DNA from: Marinicauda pacifica
GTDB lineage: Bacteria > Pseudomonadota > Alphaproteobacteria > Caulobacterales > Maricaulaceae
NCBI RefSeq assembly: GCF_004793635.1
Contig: NZ_SRXV01000005.1
Span: 1 to 64,000 of the forward strand
Length of the DNA: 64,000 nucleotides
Direction of reading: 5' to 3'
Shown: in pieces, positions 33,076-42,118 of the stretch
How the letters are laid out: each line of letters starts with the position of its first letter
How positions within the stretch are numbered: the stretch's first letter is position 1
Notes under the pieces: model-generated
Database searches by the model: none
Seen by the model: only the letters and a program-made list of their open reading frames with translations
Told to the model about the DNA's origin: nothing
Translations under genes and position numbers: made by a program

Positions 33076-36000
33076 TTACTCGTTGACCAGCTCGACGTTC
33101 AGACCGAGCGAGCGCATTTCCTTGACGAGCACGTTGAAGCTCTCCGGGATGCCCGCCTCGAACGTGTCGTCGCCGCGCACGATGGCCTCGTAGACCTTGG
33201 TACGGCCGGCCACGTCGTCCGACTTCACGGTGAGCATTTCCTGCAGGGTGTAGGCAGCGCCGTAGGCCTGCAGAGCCCAGACTTCCATCTCCCCGAAGCG
33301 CTGACCGCCGAACTGCGCCTTGCCGCCCAGCGGTTGCTGGGTGACGAGCGAGTACGGGCCGATCGAACGCGCGTGGATCTTGTCGTCGACCAGGTGGTGC
33401 AGTTTGAGCAGGTGCTTGATGCCCACGGTGACCTTGCGGCGGAAGGACTCGCCGGTCTGGCCATCGTACAGGGTGACCTGACCGCTTTCGTCCATGCCGG
33501 CACGCTTGAGCATATCGACGATGTCCGGTTCGCGTGCGCCGTCGAACACCGGAGTGGCGATCGGAACACCGTTGGCGAGGTTGCGGCCGAGTTCGGCCAG
33601 TTCCTCGTCCGTCTCCGGCATCTCCTGATCATCACCATAGGCCAGGTTCAGCTTGGCCTTGAGCGGTTCGACATTGCCGTCCCGGCGATAGGCCTCGTAG
33701 GCCTCGCCGATCTGGCGGCCGAGCCCCTTGCAGGCAAAGCCCAAATGGGTCTCAAGAATCTGCCCGACATTCATGCGCGACGGCACGCCCAGCGGGTTCA
33801 GAACGATGTCGACCGGGGTCCCGTCATCCAGGAAGGGCATGTCTTCCAGCGGGTTGATCTTGGAGATCACACCCTTGTTGCCGTGACGGCCGGCCATCTT
33901 GTCGCCCGGCTGAAGCTTGCGCTTAATCGCGACGAAGACCTTGACCATCTTCATCACGCCCGGCGGCATCTCGTCGCCGCGCTGCAGCTTCTCGACCTTG
34001 TCCTCGAATCGGCGGTCCAGACGGGCGCGCGACTCGTCGAACTGCTTTTTCAGCGCTTCGACCTCGCCCATCGCCTTTTCGTCGTCCAGGCCGATCTTCC
34101 ACCACTGCGACGCCGGAATCTCTTCCAGGCTCTCGGCCGTGACGTCACCCTTCTGGAAGCCGCGCGGACCGGAGACCGCCTTCTTCCCGATCAGGATGTC
34201 CTGAAGGCGCGAGAAGATGTCGCGTTCCAGGATGGACAGCTCGTCGTCCCGGTCCTTGCCCAGGCGTTCGATTTCCTCACGCTCGATCGTGATCGCGCGC
34301 TCGTCCTTTTCGATGCCGTGACGGTTGAAGACCCGGACTTCGACGATCGTCCCGGTTGTGCCCGGCGGCAGACGCAGCGAGGTATCGCGAACGTCGGACG
34401 CTTTCTCGCCGAAGATGGCGCGCAGGAGTTTCTCCTCCGGCGTCATCGGGCTTTCGCCCTTCGGCGTCACTTTGCCGACCAGGATGTCGCCGGCTTCGAC
34501 CTCGGCGCCGATCGAGACAATCCCGGCCTCGTCGAGATTACGCAGCGCTTCTTCCCCGACATTGGGGATGTCGCGGGTGATCTCTTCAGGACCAAGCTTG
34601 GTATCGCGAGCCATCACCTCGAACTCGTCGATGTGGATCGACGTGAAGACGTCGTCGCGCACGATGCGTTCGGAGATGAGGATGGAGTCCTCGAAGTTGT
34701 AGCCGTTCCAGGGCATGAATGCGACGAGCACGTTCCGGCCCACGGCCAGCTCGCCGAGATCGGTCGAGGGACCATCCGCGATGATGTCACCGGTCTTGAC
34801 CTGGTCGCCCACTTTCACGATCGGACGCTGGGTGATGCAAGTCGACTGGTTGGACCGCTGGAACTTTGCCAGGCGGTAGATGTCGACACCCGATGCGGTG
34901 GCATCGATATCGCCCGTCGCCCGGATGACGATACGCATGGCATCGACCTGCTCGACCGTTCCCTCGCGGCGCGCCGCGATGGCCGCGCCGGAATCGCGTG
35001 CCACAACCGCTTCCATGCCGGTCCCGACCAGCGGGGCCTCGGCCTTCAGCAGCGGCACGGCCTGGCGTTGCATGTTCGAGCCCATGAGGGCGCGGTTGGC
35101 GTCGTCATTTTCCAGGAACGGAATGAGCGCGGCAGCCACAGACACGACCTGCTTGGGCGAGACGTCGATGTAATCCACGTCCTCGCGCGGGATCAGCGTC
35201 GCGTCGCGGCCCGGGCCGATGCGGCAGTTGACGAACTCGTTGGCGAGCTCGCCGCTCTCGTTCACGGTTGCGTTGGCCTGCGCGATGTTGAAGCGCGCTT
35301 CCTGCATCGCCGACAGGTAGTCGACCTGATCGGTGAGCTTGCCGTCTTCCACCTTGCGGTACGGGCTCTCGATGAAGCCGTACTTGTTGACCCGCGCAAA
35401 CGTCGACAGCGAGTTGATCAGGCCGATGTTCGGGCCTTCCGGCGTTTCGATCGGGCAGATCCGGCCATAGTGGGTCGGGTGCACGTCGCGCACTTCGAAG
35501 CCGGCACGTTCACGCGTCAGACCGCCCGGCCCGAGCGCGGACAGGCGGCGCTTGTGCGTCACTTCCGACAGCGGGTTGGTCTGGTCCATGAACTGGGACA
35601 GCTGCGAGGAGCCGAAGAATTCGCGCACGGCGGCCGCGGCCGGCTTGGCGTTGACCAGGTCGTGCGGCATCACGGTCTCGATATCGACCGAGCTCATACG
35701 CTCCTTGATGGCCCGCTCCATGCGCAGGAGGCCGATGCGATACTGATTTTCCATCAGCTCGCCGACCGAGCGCACGCGGCGATTGCCCAGATTGTCGATG
35801 TCGTCGATCTCGCCCTTGCCGTCGCGCAGACCCACCAGGGTTTGCAGGACCGCCAGGATGTCTTCCCTGCGCAGGACACGCACCGTGTCCTCGGCATCGA
35901 GGTCGAGGCGCATATTCATCTTCACGCGACCGACCGGAGACAGGTCGTAGCGCTCGGAGTCGAAGAAGAGGCCCTGGAAGAGCGCCTCGGCCGTGTCCGG

Positions 36001-37155
36001 CGTCGGCGGCTCGCCCGGACGCATGACGCGGTAGATGTCGACCAGTGCCTGCTCGCGGGACTCGTTCTTGTCGACGCCGAGCGTCTGGCGGATATAGCCG
36101 CCCACGTTCACACCATCGATGTCGAGGACGTCGAGCGAGTCGATGCCGGCCTCTTCGATCTGCTGAAGCGACTCTTCGGTGAACTCGTCACCGGCTTCCA
36201 CGAAGATCTCGCCGGTTTCCAGGTTCACGATGTCGACCGCGGCAAAACGCCCGATGAGGTCGTCGCCGGCCACGATCAGCTTCTCGACGCCGTCATCGGC
36301 CAGCTTGTTGGCCGCGCGCGCGGACACCTTCTTGCCGGCCGGAGCGATGACTTCGCCCGACTTGGCATCGATCAGATCGCGCTGCGGCTTCACCCCGCGC
36401 CAGCGCTCTTTCACGAAAGGCATGGTCCAGCCCTTCGCGGTGCGCTCGAAGCTCACGTGGTCGTAGAAGATCGACAGGATTTCTTCGCGGTCCAGGCCCA
36501 GCGCGTACAGAAGGGTCGTCGCCGGAAGCTTGCGCCGGCGGTCGATACGCACGTGGACAATGTCCTTGGCGTCGAACTCGAAGTCGAGCCAGGAGCCGCG
36601 ATAGGGGATGATACGCGCGGCAAAGAGGAATTTGCCCGACGCGTGGGTCTTGCCCTTGTCGTGGTCGAAGAACACGCCCGGCGACCGGTGCATCTGGGAG
36701 ACGATGACGCGTTCGGTGCCGTTGACGATGAAGGTGCCCTTGTCGGTCATGAGCGGAATGTCGCCCATGTAGACATCCTGTTCCTTGATGTCCTTGACCG
36801 AGCGCGCGCCGGTTTCCTCGTCCACATCGAACACGATCAGACGCATCTTCACCTTCAGCGGTGCCGCAAAGGTGATGTCGCGCTGCATGCACTCGTCAAC
36901 GTCGTACTTGGGGGCTTCGAACTCGTAGTTCACGAATTCGAGCACAGCCCGTTCGGAGAAATCCTTGACCGGGAAGACGGACTTGAACACGGCCTGCAGG
37001 CCTTCGTCAGAGCGTTCGCTCTGGTTCACGTCCTTCATCAGGAACTGATCGTAGGAGTGCTTTTGAACCTCGATGAGGTTCGGCATTTCAATCGCTTCGG
37101 GAATTCGACCGAATGACTTGCGAATGCGCTTCTTGCCGGTGAACGACAGACCCAT
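33076..37155 (-). CDS. rpoB: DNA-directed RNA polymerase beta subunit
   Basis: A 1359-residue subunit starting [20 protein letters not shown]. The ATG at 37155 has GGGAG 6 bases upstream; a TTG five codons earlier is unlikely. The rifampicin-binding region is [20 protein letters not shown] followed by [11 protein letters not shown], a sensitive-looking sequence. The conserved [11 protein letters not shown] catalytic-side segment and the C-terminal clamp region are present. It follows rplL after a 248-base spacer containing a strong hairpin. Confidence 0.99.
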   Translation of the reverse strand: MGLSFTGKKRIRKSFGRIPEAIEMPNLIEVQKHSYDQFLMKDVNQSERSDEGLQAVFKSVFPVKDFSERAVLEFVNYEFEAPKYDVDECMQRDITFAAPLKVKMRLIVFDVDEETGARSVKDIKEQDVYMGDIPLMTDKGTFIVNGTERVIVSQMHRSPGVFFDHDKGKTHASGKFLFAARIIPYRGSWLDFEFDAKDIVHVRIDRRRKLPATTLLYALGLDREEILSIFYDHVSFERTAKGWTMPFVKERWRGVKPQRDLIDAKSGEVIAPAGKKVSARAANKLADDGVEKLIVAGDDLIGRFAAVDIVNLETGEIFVEAGDEFTEESLQQIEEAGIDSLDVLDIDGVNVGGYIRQTLGVDKNESREQALVDIYRVMRPGEPPTPDTAEALFQGLFFDSERYDLSPVGRVKMNMRLDLDAEDTVRVLRREDILAVLQTLVGLRDGKGEIDDIDNLGNRRVRSVGELMENQYRIGLLRMERAIKERMSSVDIETVMPHDLVNAKPAAAAVREFFGSSQLSQFMDQTNPLSEVTHKRRLSALGPGGLTRERAGFEVRDVHPTHYGRICPIETPEGPNIGLINSLSTFARVNKYGFIESPYRKVEDGKLTDQVDYLSAMQEARFNIAQANATVNESGELANEFVNCRIGPGRDATLIPREDVDYIDVSPKQVVSVAAALIPFLENDDANRALMGSNMQRQAVPLLKAEAPLVGTGMEAVVARDSGAAIAARREGTVEQVDAMRIVIRATGDIDATASGVDIYRLAKFQRSNQSTCITQRPIVKVGDQVKTGDIIADGPSTDLGELAVGRNVLVAFMPWNGYNFEDSILISERIVRDDVFTSIHIDEFEVMARDTKLGPEEITRDIPNVGEEALRNLDEAGIVSIGAEVEAGDILVGKVTPKGESPMTPEEKLLRAIFGEKASDVRDTSLRLPPGTTGTIVEVRVFNRHGIEKDERAITIEREEIERLGKDRDDELSILERDIFSRLQDILIGKKAVSGPRGFQKGDVTAESLEEIPASQWWKIGLDDEKAMGEVEALKKQFDESRARLDRRFEDKVEKLQRGDEMPPGVMKMVKVFVAIKRKLQPGDKMAGRHGNKGVISKINPLEDMPFLDDGTPVDIVLNPLGVPSRMNVGQILETHLGFACKGLGRQIGEAYEAYRRDGNVEPLKAKLNLAYGDDQEMPETDEELAELGRNLANGVPIATPVFDGAREPDIVDMLKRAGMDESGQVTLYDGQTGESFRRKVTVGIKHLLKLHHLVDDKIHARSIGPYSLVTQQPLGGKAQFGGQRFGEMEVWALQAYGAAYTLQEMLTVKSDDVAGRTKVYEAIVRGDDTFEAGIPESFNVLVKEMRSLGLNVELVNE

Positions 37156-37322
37156 TTCCGCTCCCTTCAAGGCTTTGTGCCTTGCGCCTTCGATAAGAAC
37201 CGCGACAGTCGCGATCCCTACTCCGTCCCTTTCAACGGTCCGCCAGACATGAGGGGGCGGCGGACCGGCCTTGCCACTCCCGGGACGAAACGGAGCGGCA
37301 GGCGAAAACTTTTAGACGCCTC

Positions 37323-37356
37323 GACGGGCGCGCAGAATTCGCTCTGCGCGCCCGTC
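37323..37356 (-). terminator. Attenuator-like hairpin between rplL and rpoB
   Basis: A perfect 14-bp GC-rich stem (37323-37336 with 37343-37356) and 6-base loop. On the minus strand it is followed by GAGGCGTCTAAAAGTTTTC, an imperfect U-tract. Partial termination between rplL and rpoB is known in Escherichia coli, where it sets the ribosome/polymerase ratio; the same role is inferred here. Confidence 0.65.
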
Positions 37357-37403
37357 AAGCACCGTATATCTGCTGACCGCCCCGAGGGGCTGCCGGCACA
37401 TAG

Positions 37404-37778
37404 TTATTTCAGCTCGACTTTCGCTCCCGCGTCTTCGAGCTTCTTCTTGATCTCTTCGGCTTCACCCTTGGAAGCGGCTTCCTTGACCGCTTTGCCGCCG
37501 GCTTCAACCAGTTCCTTGGCTTCTTTCAGGCCCAGGCCGGTGATCGCGCGAACTTCTTTGATCACGTTGATCTTCTTGTCGCCCGCGGAAACCAGGATGA
37601 CGTCGAATTCGTCTTTTTCCTCAGCGGCCGCACCGGCGTCGGCAGCAGCCGGACCAGCAACAGCAACCGCAGCAGCGGCCGGCTTGATGCCTTTTTCTTC
37701 GAGGATGTCGTTGAGCTCTTTGGCTTCCAGAATGGTCAGAGCCATGAGTTCGTCAGCAAGTTTAGCTACATCAGCCAT
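37404..37778 (-). CDS. rplL: 50S ribosomal protein L7/L12 (bL12)
   Basis: A 124-residue stalk protein. The N-terminal dimerisation helices ([20 protein letters not shown]) are joined by an Ala/Gly-rich hinge (about 35-52) to the factor-binding domain ([21 protein letters not shown], [20 protein letters not shown]). It recruits translation GTPases. It is 51 bases after rplJ. Confidence 0.98.
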   Translation of the reverse strand: MADVAKLADELMALTILEAKELNDILEEKGIKPAAAAVAVAGPAAADAGAAAEEKDEFDVILVSAGDKKINVIKEVRAITGLGLKEAKELVEAGGKAVKEAASKGEAEEIKKKLEDAGAKVELK

Positions 37779-37829
37779 TTGTTTTCGTCCTTGATTAGGG
37801 TGTCAGTTCGAATGCGGAGAATGACCAGC

Positions 37830-38345
37830 TCAGGCGTCGGCTTTTTCGCCGATGACCTGAATGCAACCGGCAAGCGTTTGACCCGGCGAGTTGACGCGCG
37901 AGACGATCTCGCCCGCCTGGCCGAGCAGCCGGGCTGCAATGGTTCCGATGAGTTCTTCGCGCGAGGGCATTTTCGACAGTGCGTCGATCCCTTTTGCGTC
38001 GAACACTTCCTCGTCCATGAACCCGCCAATGATCTCGAACTTGTCGTTCGACTTGGCGTAATCCACGGCAACCTTCGGGGCGGAGACAAAGTCTCCCGAG
38101 AAAGCGATCCCGACAGGTCCGGTGAACATGTCGGAGGCTTTCTCGCCCGGCTGGCCTTGCAGCGCGATCTTGGCGAGGCGGTTGCGAACCACTTTGAACG
38201 TGCCGCCCACTTCGCGAAGCTTGGTGCGCAGCTCGGTCATTTCCGCAACGGTCATGCCCGAATAATGGGCAATGACCACGGACCCGCTTCCGGCGAAGAC
38301 GCTTTTCAGGTCTTCTACGGAGGCTTCCTTGGTCTGGCGATCCAT
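37830..38345 (-). CDS. rplJ: 50S ribosomal protein L10 (uL10)
   Basis: A 171-residue protein (MDRQTKEASVEDLKSVFAGS) that anchors L7/L12 dimers to the ribosome. The RNA-binding N-terminal domain is followed by the C-terminal helix that binds L12. The L10-L12 complex represses its own mRNA in many bacteria. Here a structured 316-base leader precedes the gene. Confidence 0.98.
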   Translation of the reverse strand: MDRQTKEASVEDLKSVFAGSGSVVIAHYSGMTVAEMTELRTKLREVGGTFKVVRNRLAKIALQGQPGEKASDMFTGPVGIAFSGDFVSAPKVAVDYAKSNDKFEIIGGFMDEEVFDAKGIDALSKMPSREELIGTIAARLLGQAGEIVSRVNSPGQTLAGCIQVIGEKADA

Positions 38346-38661
38346 TTGCGGTCTCCCTGTTTGGGCCCCTCACCACGAGCGGCCCGGTGAAAGCGCCTGC
38401 GGCGGCAGCGCTTTCGCCCGCGGACGAAAACGCGCCTCCGTCGGCGCATTCCTGTCCCAGGGCTCGAACCGACCACCCCGAACGTGCGGGACAATCGAAT
38501 TCTTGCTCTGTCTCACCCAGAGCCCCGTTCGGGGATTAAGGCACCCATTGCAGAGTGCCCCCTGTGATCTCGGACAGGTCGGGCGAACAAACCGGCCGGT
38601 AAAGGCCCCTTTGTCCGCCCCGCCCGGGCACGCAAGCGCACCCGGGAAGACGGTCTATCTC
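38346..38661 (-). promoter_or_regulatory. Probable L10 leader upstream of rplJ
   Basis: This 316-base stretch has no gene. On the minus strand it contains GGTGCCTTAATCCCCG (about 38530-38545), an L10-leader-like segment, and a hairpin at 38389-38415 (GAAAGCGC paired with GCGCTTTC) just before the ribosome site. Such leaders bind the L10-L12 complex. The match is by eye and the exact fold was not computed. Confidence 0.5.
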
Positions 38662-39369
38662 TTAAGCGGCCGCGGCGGCGGACGCTTCGGAGGTGTTCAC
38701 TTTCACACCCGGCCCCATTGTGGAGCTGAGTGCGATTTTCTTCATGTACTGGCCCTTGGCGCCGGCCGGTTTGGCCTTGAGCAACGCGTCGAGCAGCGCC
38801 CGGATGTTGGCGACGAGCGCGTCTTCGCTGAAGCTCGCCTTGCCCACGCCGCAATGCACGATGCCGTTCTTCTCCACACGGAATTCGACGGCGCCGCCCT
38901 TGGCGTTCTCAATGGCCTTGGCCACATCCATGGTCACCGAGCCGACCTTCGGGTTCGGCATCATGCCACGCGGGCCGAGCACCTTACCGAGGCGGCCGAC
39001 CAGCGGCATCATGTCGGGGGTCGCGATCACTTTTTCAAAGTTGATCTCACCCGCCTGAACCTTTTCGACCAGGTCCTCGGCACCGACGACGTCGGCGCCG
39101 GCCTTCTCGGCCTCTTCCGCCTTCGCACCCTTGGCGAACACGGCGACACGAACCGAGCGGCCGGTCCCGTTGGGCAGGCCGACAACACCGCGGACCATCT
39201 GGTCGGCGTGGCGCGGGTCGACACCCAGATTCACGGCCACTTCGATGGTTTCATCGAACTTGGCATTGGCGCGGTCCTTGACGAGCTTTACAGCCTCTTC
39301 GAGCGTGTAGAGCGCGTCGCGGTCAAGGCCTTCGCGGCCCGCGGCGATACGTTTAGCAATCTTAGCCAT
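38662..39369 (-). CDS. rplA: 50S ribosomal protein L1 (uL1)
   Basis: A 235-residue protein ([20 protein letters not shown]) forming the mobile L1 stalk that guides E-site tRNA. The signature [20 protein letters not shown] is intact. In other bacteria L1 represses the rplK-rplA mRNA. It is 6 bases after rplK. Confidence 0.98.
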   Translation of the reverse strand: MAKIAKRIAAGREGLDRDALYTLEEAVKLVKDRANAKFDETIEVAVNLGVDPRHADQMVRGVVGLPNGTGRSVRVAVFAKGAKAEEAEKAGADVVGAEDLVEKVQAGEINFEKVIATPDMMPLVGRLGKVLGPRGMMPNPKVGSVTMDVAKAIENAKGGAVEFRVEKNGIVHCGVGKASFSEDALVANIRALLDALLKAKPAGAKGQYMKKIALSSTMGPGVKVNTSEASAAAAA

Positions 39370-39375
39370 CGCGCC

Positions 39376-39807
39376 TTACTCCGTCACTTCGATGCCCATC
39401 GAGCGCGCAGAGCCCTCGATGATCTTGGTCGCCGAGTCGAGATCGTTTGCGTTGAGATCCTTCATTTTGGTCTCAGCAATCTCACGGCACTGGGCGCGGG
39501 ACACCTTACCGATGTCGGACGCCTTACCCGCCTCGCCGGAGCCCTTCTGGACGCCTGCGGCCTTCTTGATCAGGAAGCTCGCCGGCGGCGTCTTCGTGAC
39601 GAAGGTGAAGGATTTGTCCTGAAAGACGGTGATGACGGTCGGGATCGGAATCCCTTTTTCCATCTCTTGCGTCTTGGCGTTGAACGCCTTGCAGAATTCC
39701 ATGATGTTCACGCCGCGCTGACCCAGCGCCGGACCGATCGGCGGCGACGGGTTGGCCGCGCCGGCGGGAACTTGCAGGTTGATATAGCCTGCGATCTTCT
39801 TCGCCAT
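39376..39807 (-). CDS. rplK: 50S ribosomal protein L11 (uL11)
   Basis: A 143-residue protein ([20 protein letters not shown]) with the proline-rich N-terminal switch ([19 protein letters not shown]) and the rRNA-binding C-terminal domain. It belongs to the GTPase-associated centre and is needed for stringent sensing by Rel. A 129-base spacer with a 7-bp hairpin (39856-39872) precedes it. Confidence 0.98.
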   Translation of the reverse strand: MAKKIAGYINLQVPAGAANPSPPIGPALGQRGVNIMEFCKAFNAKTQEMEKGIPIPTVITVFQDKSFTFVTKTPPASFLIKKAAGVQKGSGEAGKASDIGKVSRAQCREIAETKMKDLNANDLDSATKIIEGSARSMGIEVTE

Positions 39808-39936
39808 GTCCCTCTTCTCCTATGATCGCACACGTGCGTGCGACCCTTGCTGTGACGCCGCAAAGTGCGGCGGTGGGCGGCGCGGTAAACAGACCCGGAA
39901 TGGACTTTCCCGGACCCTCCCGCACCGAAACGGTTG

Positions 39937-40470
39937 TCAGGCGGATTTTTCCACCTGGCTGTATTCGAGCTCGACCGGCGTCGCCCGGCCGAAGATGTTG
40001 ATCGCGACCTTCAGGATCGCGCGGCTATCGTCAACTTCCTCGACGATGCCGGAGAAACTCTGGAAGTGACCGTCGGTCACGCGCACCGTTTCGCCAATCT
40101 CGTAGGTGACGGTCGGACGCGGACGCTCCGCATCCTCTTCCATCTGCCCCATGATCGACTTGACTTCGCGTTCCGGCACCGGCGTCGGACGCTTGCCCGA
40201 ACCCAGAAAGCCGGTGACTTTCGGCGTATTCTTGACGAGGTGATAGGCCTCGTCGGTCATGTCCATCTTCACCAGCACATAGCCGGGGAAATACTTGCGC
40301 TCCGCATTGACCTTGCGGCCCTTGCGCACCTCGGTGACTTCCTCGGTCGGAACCAGGATTTCCTCGAACTTGTCCTCAAGCCCCTTCATCACCGCCTCGG
40401 CGCGGATCGCGTCTGCCACCTTCTTCTCGAAGTTGGAATACGCGTGGACAATGTACCACTTCGCGCTCAT
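39937..40470 (-). CDS. nusG: Transcription termination/antitermination factor NusG
   Basis: A 177-residue protein with the NGN domain (about 1-115, KWYIVHAYSNFEKKVADAIR) and a C-terminal KOW domain (about 120-177, GETVRVTDGHFQSFSGIVEE). NusG binds the polymerase clamp and links it to S10 or Rho. It is 5 bases after secE, the standard order. Confidence 0.98.
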   Translation of the reverse strand: MSAKWYIVHAYSNFEKKVADAIRAEAVMKGLEDKFEEILVPTEEVTEVRKGRKVNAERKYFPGYVLVKMDMTDEAYHLVKNTPKVTGFLGSGKRPTPVPEREVKSIMGQMEEDAERPRPTVTYEIGETVRVTDGHFQSFSGIVEEVDDSRAILKVAINIFGRATPVELEYSQVEKSA

Positions 40471-40475
40471 CAGGC

Positions 40476-40766
40476 TTATGCCCCCAAGGCCAGAAGGAAA
40501 TCGATGATCAGGGAAATCAGGCTGTCGACACCGAAAAAGAAGACGGCTGCAAGGCTCGCCATGACCACGACCATGATGGTCGAGACGATCGTCTCCTGAC
40601 GGGACGTCCAGGTGACCTTCCGGCCCTCCTGGCGCACCTCGCGCAGGAAGCGCAGAGGATTGAAAGCCTTCTTGGGCGCCGGAGCCGCCGGAGCGGACCC
40701 TGAACCGCCCTTGGACGTGCCCGCGCCGGGACGGGCCGGCTGTCGCGTCTTGCTTTGTCGCGCCAT
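40476..40766 (-). CDS. secE: Preprotein translocase subunit SecE
   Basis: A 96-residue single-spanning protein. A Pro/Ala/Gly-rich N-terminal extension (about residues 8-33) precedes the conserved amphipathic helix FLREVRQEGRKVTWTSRQET and one membrane helix (about 62-92). It clamps SecY. The extension is longer than in minimal SecE but common in alphaproteobacteria. It is followed at once by nusG. Confidence 0.96.
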   Translation of the reverse strand: MARQSKTRQPARPGAGTSKGGSGSAPAAPAPKKAFNPLRFLREVRQEGRKVTWTSRQETIVSTIMVVVMASLAAVFFFGVDSLISLIIDFLLALGA

Positions 40767-40805
40767 GCTACTCGATCAAATCCCTTAAGATCGTCCGCCA
40801 GAGAC

Positions 40806-40881
40806 TGGCAGGGGCGGAGGGTCTCGAACCCCCGACCTACGGTTTTGGAGACCGTCGCTCTACCAGCTGAGCTACACCCCT
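40806..40881 (-). tRNA. tRNA-Trp (anticodon CCA)
   Basis: A 76-base tRNA including an encoded CCA end. The acceptor stem is 7 bp with one G-U. The anticodon arm is ACGGT-CTCCAAA-ACCGT, reading UGG. The T loop is GTTCGAGAC. It lies just upstream of secE, the usual alphaproteobacterial position. Confidence 0.98.
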
Positions 40882-40914
40882 ACACAAAATGCCCGATACC
40901 GACCGGGCCGCGCG

Positions 40915-40943
40915 CTGTAGCACGGGACCAGCCGACGGGCCAA
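40915..40943 (-). promoter_or_regulatory. Promoter for tRNA-Trp and possibly secE-nusG
   Basis: Minus-strand TTGGCC (40938-40943) and CTACAG (40915-40920), 17 bases apart, with the -10 preceded by G as in Caulobacter-type sigma70 sites. It lies 34 bases before the tRNA. Confidence 0.55.
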
Positions 40944-41030
40944 GTCTCGGAAGCAGGGGTTGTAACCAGACCAATCCGTTAACGGAAGCCCCGGACTTGA
41001 AAAAAATGCACCCGGGCAGGTGATGAGCCC

Positions 41031-42008
41031 TCAGCCCGCCCGGACGGCTTCAAGACGCCAGGCAAAGGCATTGCCGTGCGAAGCGGACACAACCTTGTCA
41101 TAGCGCACGGATTCAAAGCCGCTCGCTTCGAGCCGGGTTTGCAGCGCGCCCAGGTCCTCGGGGGTCTGCGCGGCTTCCAGCATGGACTGCATGCGGCGGC
41201 GATAGACCTCCACCTCGCGCTCCTGGTGCTGCACCCAGTTCAACGCGTCCGGCGGCGCATAGGCATAGCGGCGCGCGCACAATTGATTGAGATCGTTCAG
41301 CATGCGCGCCAGAAACGGGGTCACGGCCATCGCCTCCTGCGAGGCCGCATGCATGGACCGCAGAAGTTGGTCGCGCGCAGCCACGAACTCCTGCTCCAGC
41401 GCCTGTGCCCGATCCCGGTCATGTTCCTTGCCGTCCAGAACATCGCGCGCTTGATCCAGAAGCGCATAGGCGCAAGCAAACACGCCGGTAGTTTTTACCT
41501 GACCCAACAGATCTGCGCAGGCGCGGCAATAATCCTCGATATCACCTCCTGCGAGGTGCATGACGAGCGCCAGCCGCCCGCCAGGAGCCAGGTGCCCGGC
41601 CGCCGCCATGACCGCATCCAGCCCTGCATACTCGACCCCGAACTGGCTCGCGACCAGATCAAAAGTGGACTCAGGAAAGGGCGGCTGAGCGGCATCGGCG
41701 ACGACAAAATTCACCCGGCCCTCGTCGCTCGAGCGAAGAGTCTTCGCGCCGGCATGCTCGGACAGATCGCTGCCTACGGCGTGGAGAGCGAAGCGATCAT
41801 CCTGGTCCGCCGCATAAGCAAGCGCGTGCTCGATCAGGATGCCGGGGCCAGTTGCAATGTCCAGCATCCGAGCCTGGGTCCTGCCATCAAAGCTTCGCGC
41901 GAACAGGTCCGCCCAAAAGGTGCGAAGTTCCGGACTGGTTGCTGCCCGGGTTCGCCCATCGGCACCATCGGCCCAGAACGCCTTCCATTCACCGCCTGTC
42001 TCGCTCAC
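41031..42008 (-). CDS. Class I SAM-dependent methyltransferase
   Basis: A 325-residue protein. The SAM-binding motif I is DIATGPG (residues 50-56); DLVASQFGVEYAGLDAVM and LAPGGRLALVMHLAGG follow as later fold elements. A GTG start at 42006-42008 is preceded by GGGAG at 6 bases; the longer open frame would run through the TonB-receptor terminator. The substrate is unknown. It lies between the terminator at 42070-42095 and tRNA-Trp, inside a block foreign to the conserved tuf-secE order. Confidence 0.85.
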   Translation of the reverse strand: MSETGGEWKAFWADGADGRTRAATSPELRTFWADLFARSFDGRTQARMLDIATGPGILIEHALAYAADQDDRFALHAVGSDLSEHAGAKTLRSSDEGRVNFVVADAAQPPFPESTFDLVASQFGVEYAGLDAVMAAAGHLAPGGRLALVMHLAGGDIEDYCRACADLLGQVKTTGVFACAYALLDQARDVLDGKEHDRDRAQALEQEFVAARDQLLRSMHAASQEAMAVTPFLARMLNDLNQLCARRYAYAPPDALNWVQHQEREVEVYRRRMQSMLEAAQTPEDLGALQTRLEASGFESVRYDKVVSASHGNAFAWRLEAVRAG

Positions 42009-42069
42009 ACGCAACTCCCTCGCTTTTCGTTTCCTGCCTGCCACGGCAACGGCACCGTTACAAAAGAAA

Positions 42070-42095
42070 ATGGCGGGCCCTTGCGGGCCCGCCAT
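42070..42095 (-). terminator. Rho-independent terminator after the TonB receptor gene
   Basis: A perfect 11-bp stem (42070-42080 with 42085-42095), 4-base loop, followed by TTTCTTTTG on the minus strand. It begins 23 bases after the receptor stop. Confidence 0.93.
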
Positions 42096-42118
42096 CTCTT
42101 TACAGACTACCTAAGATC

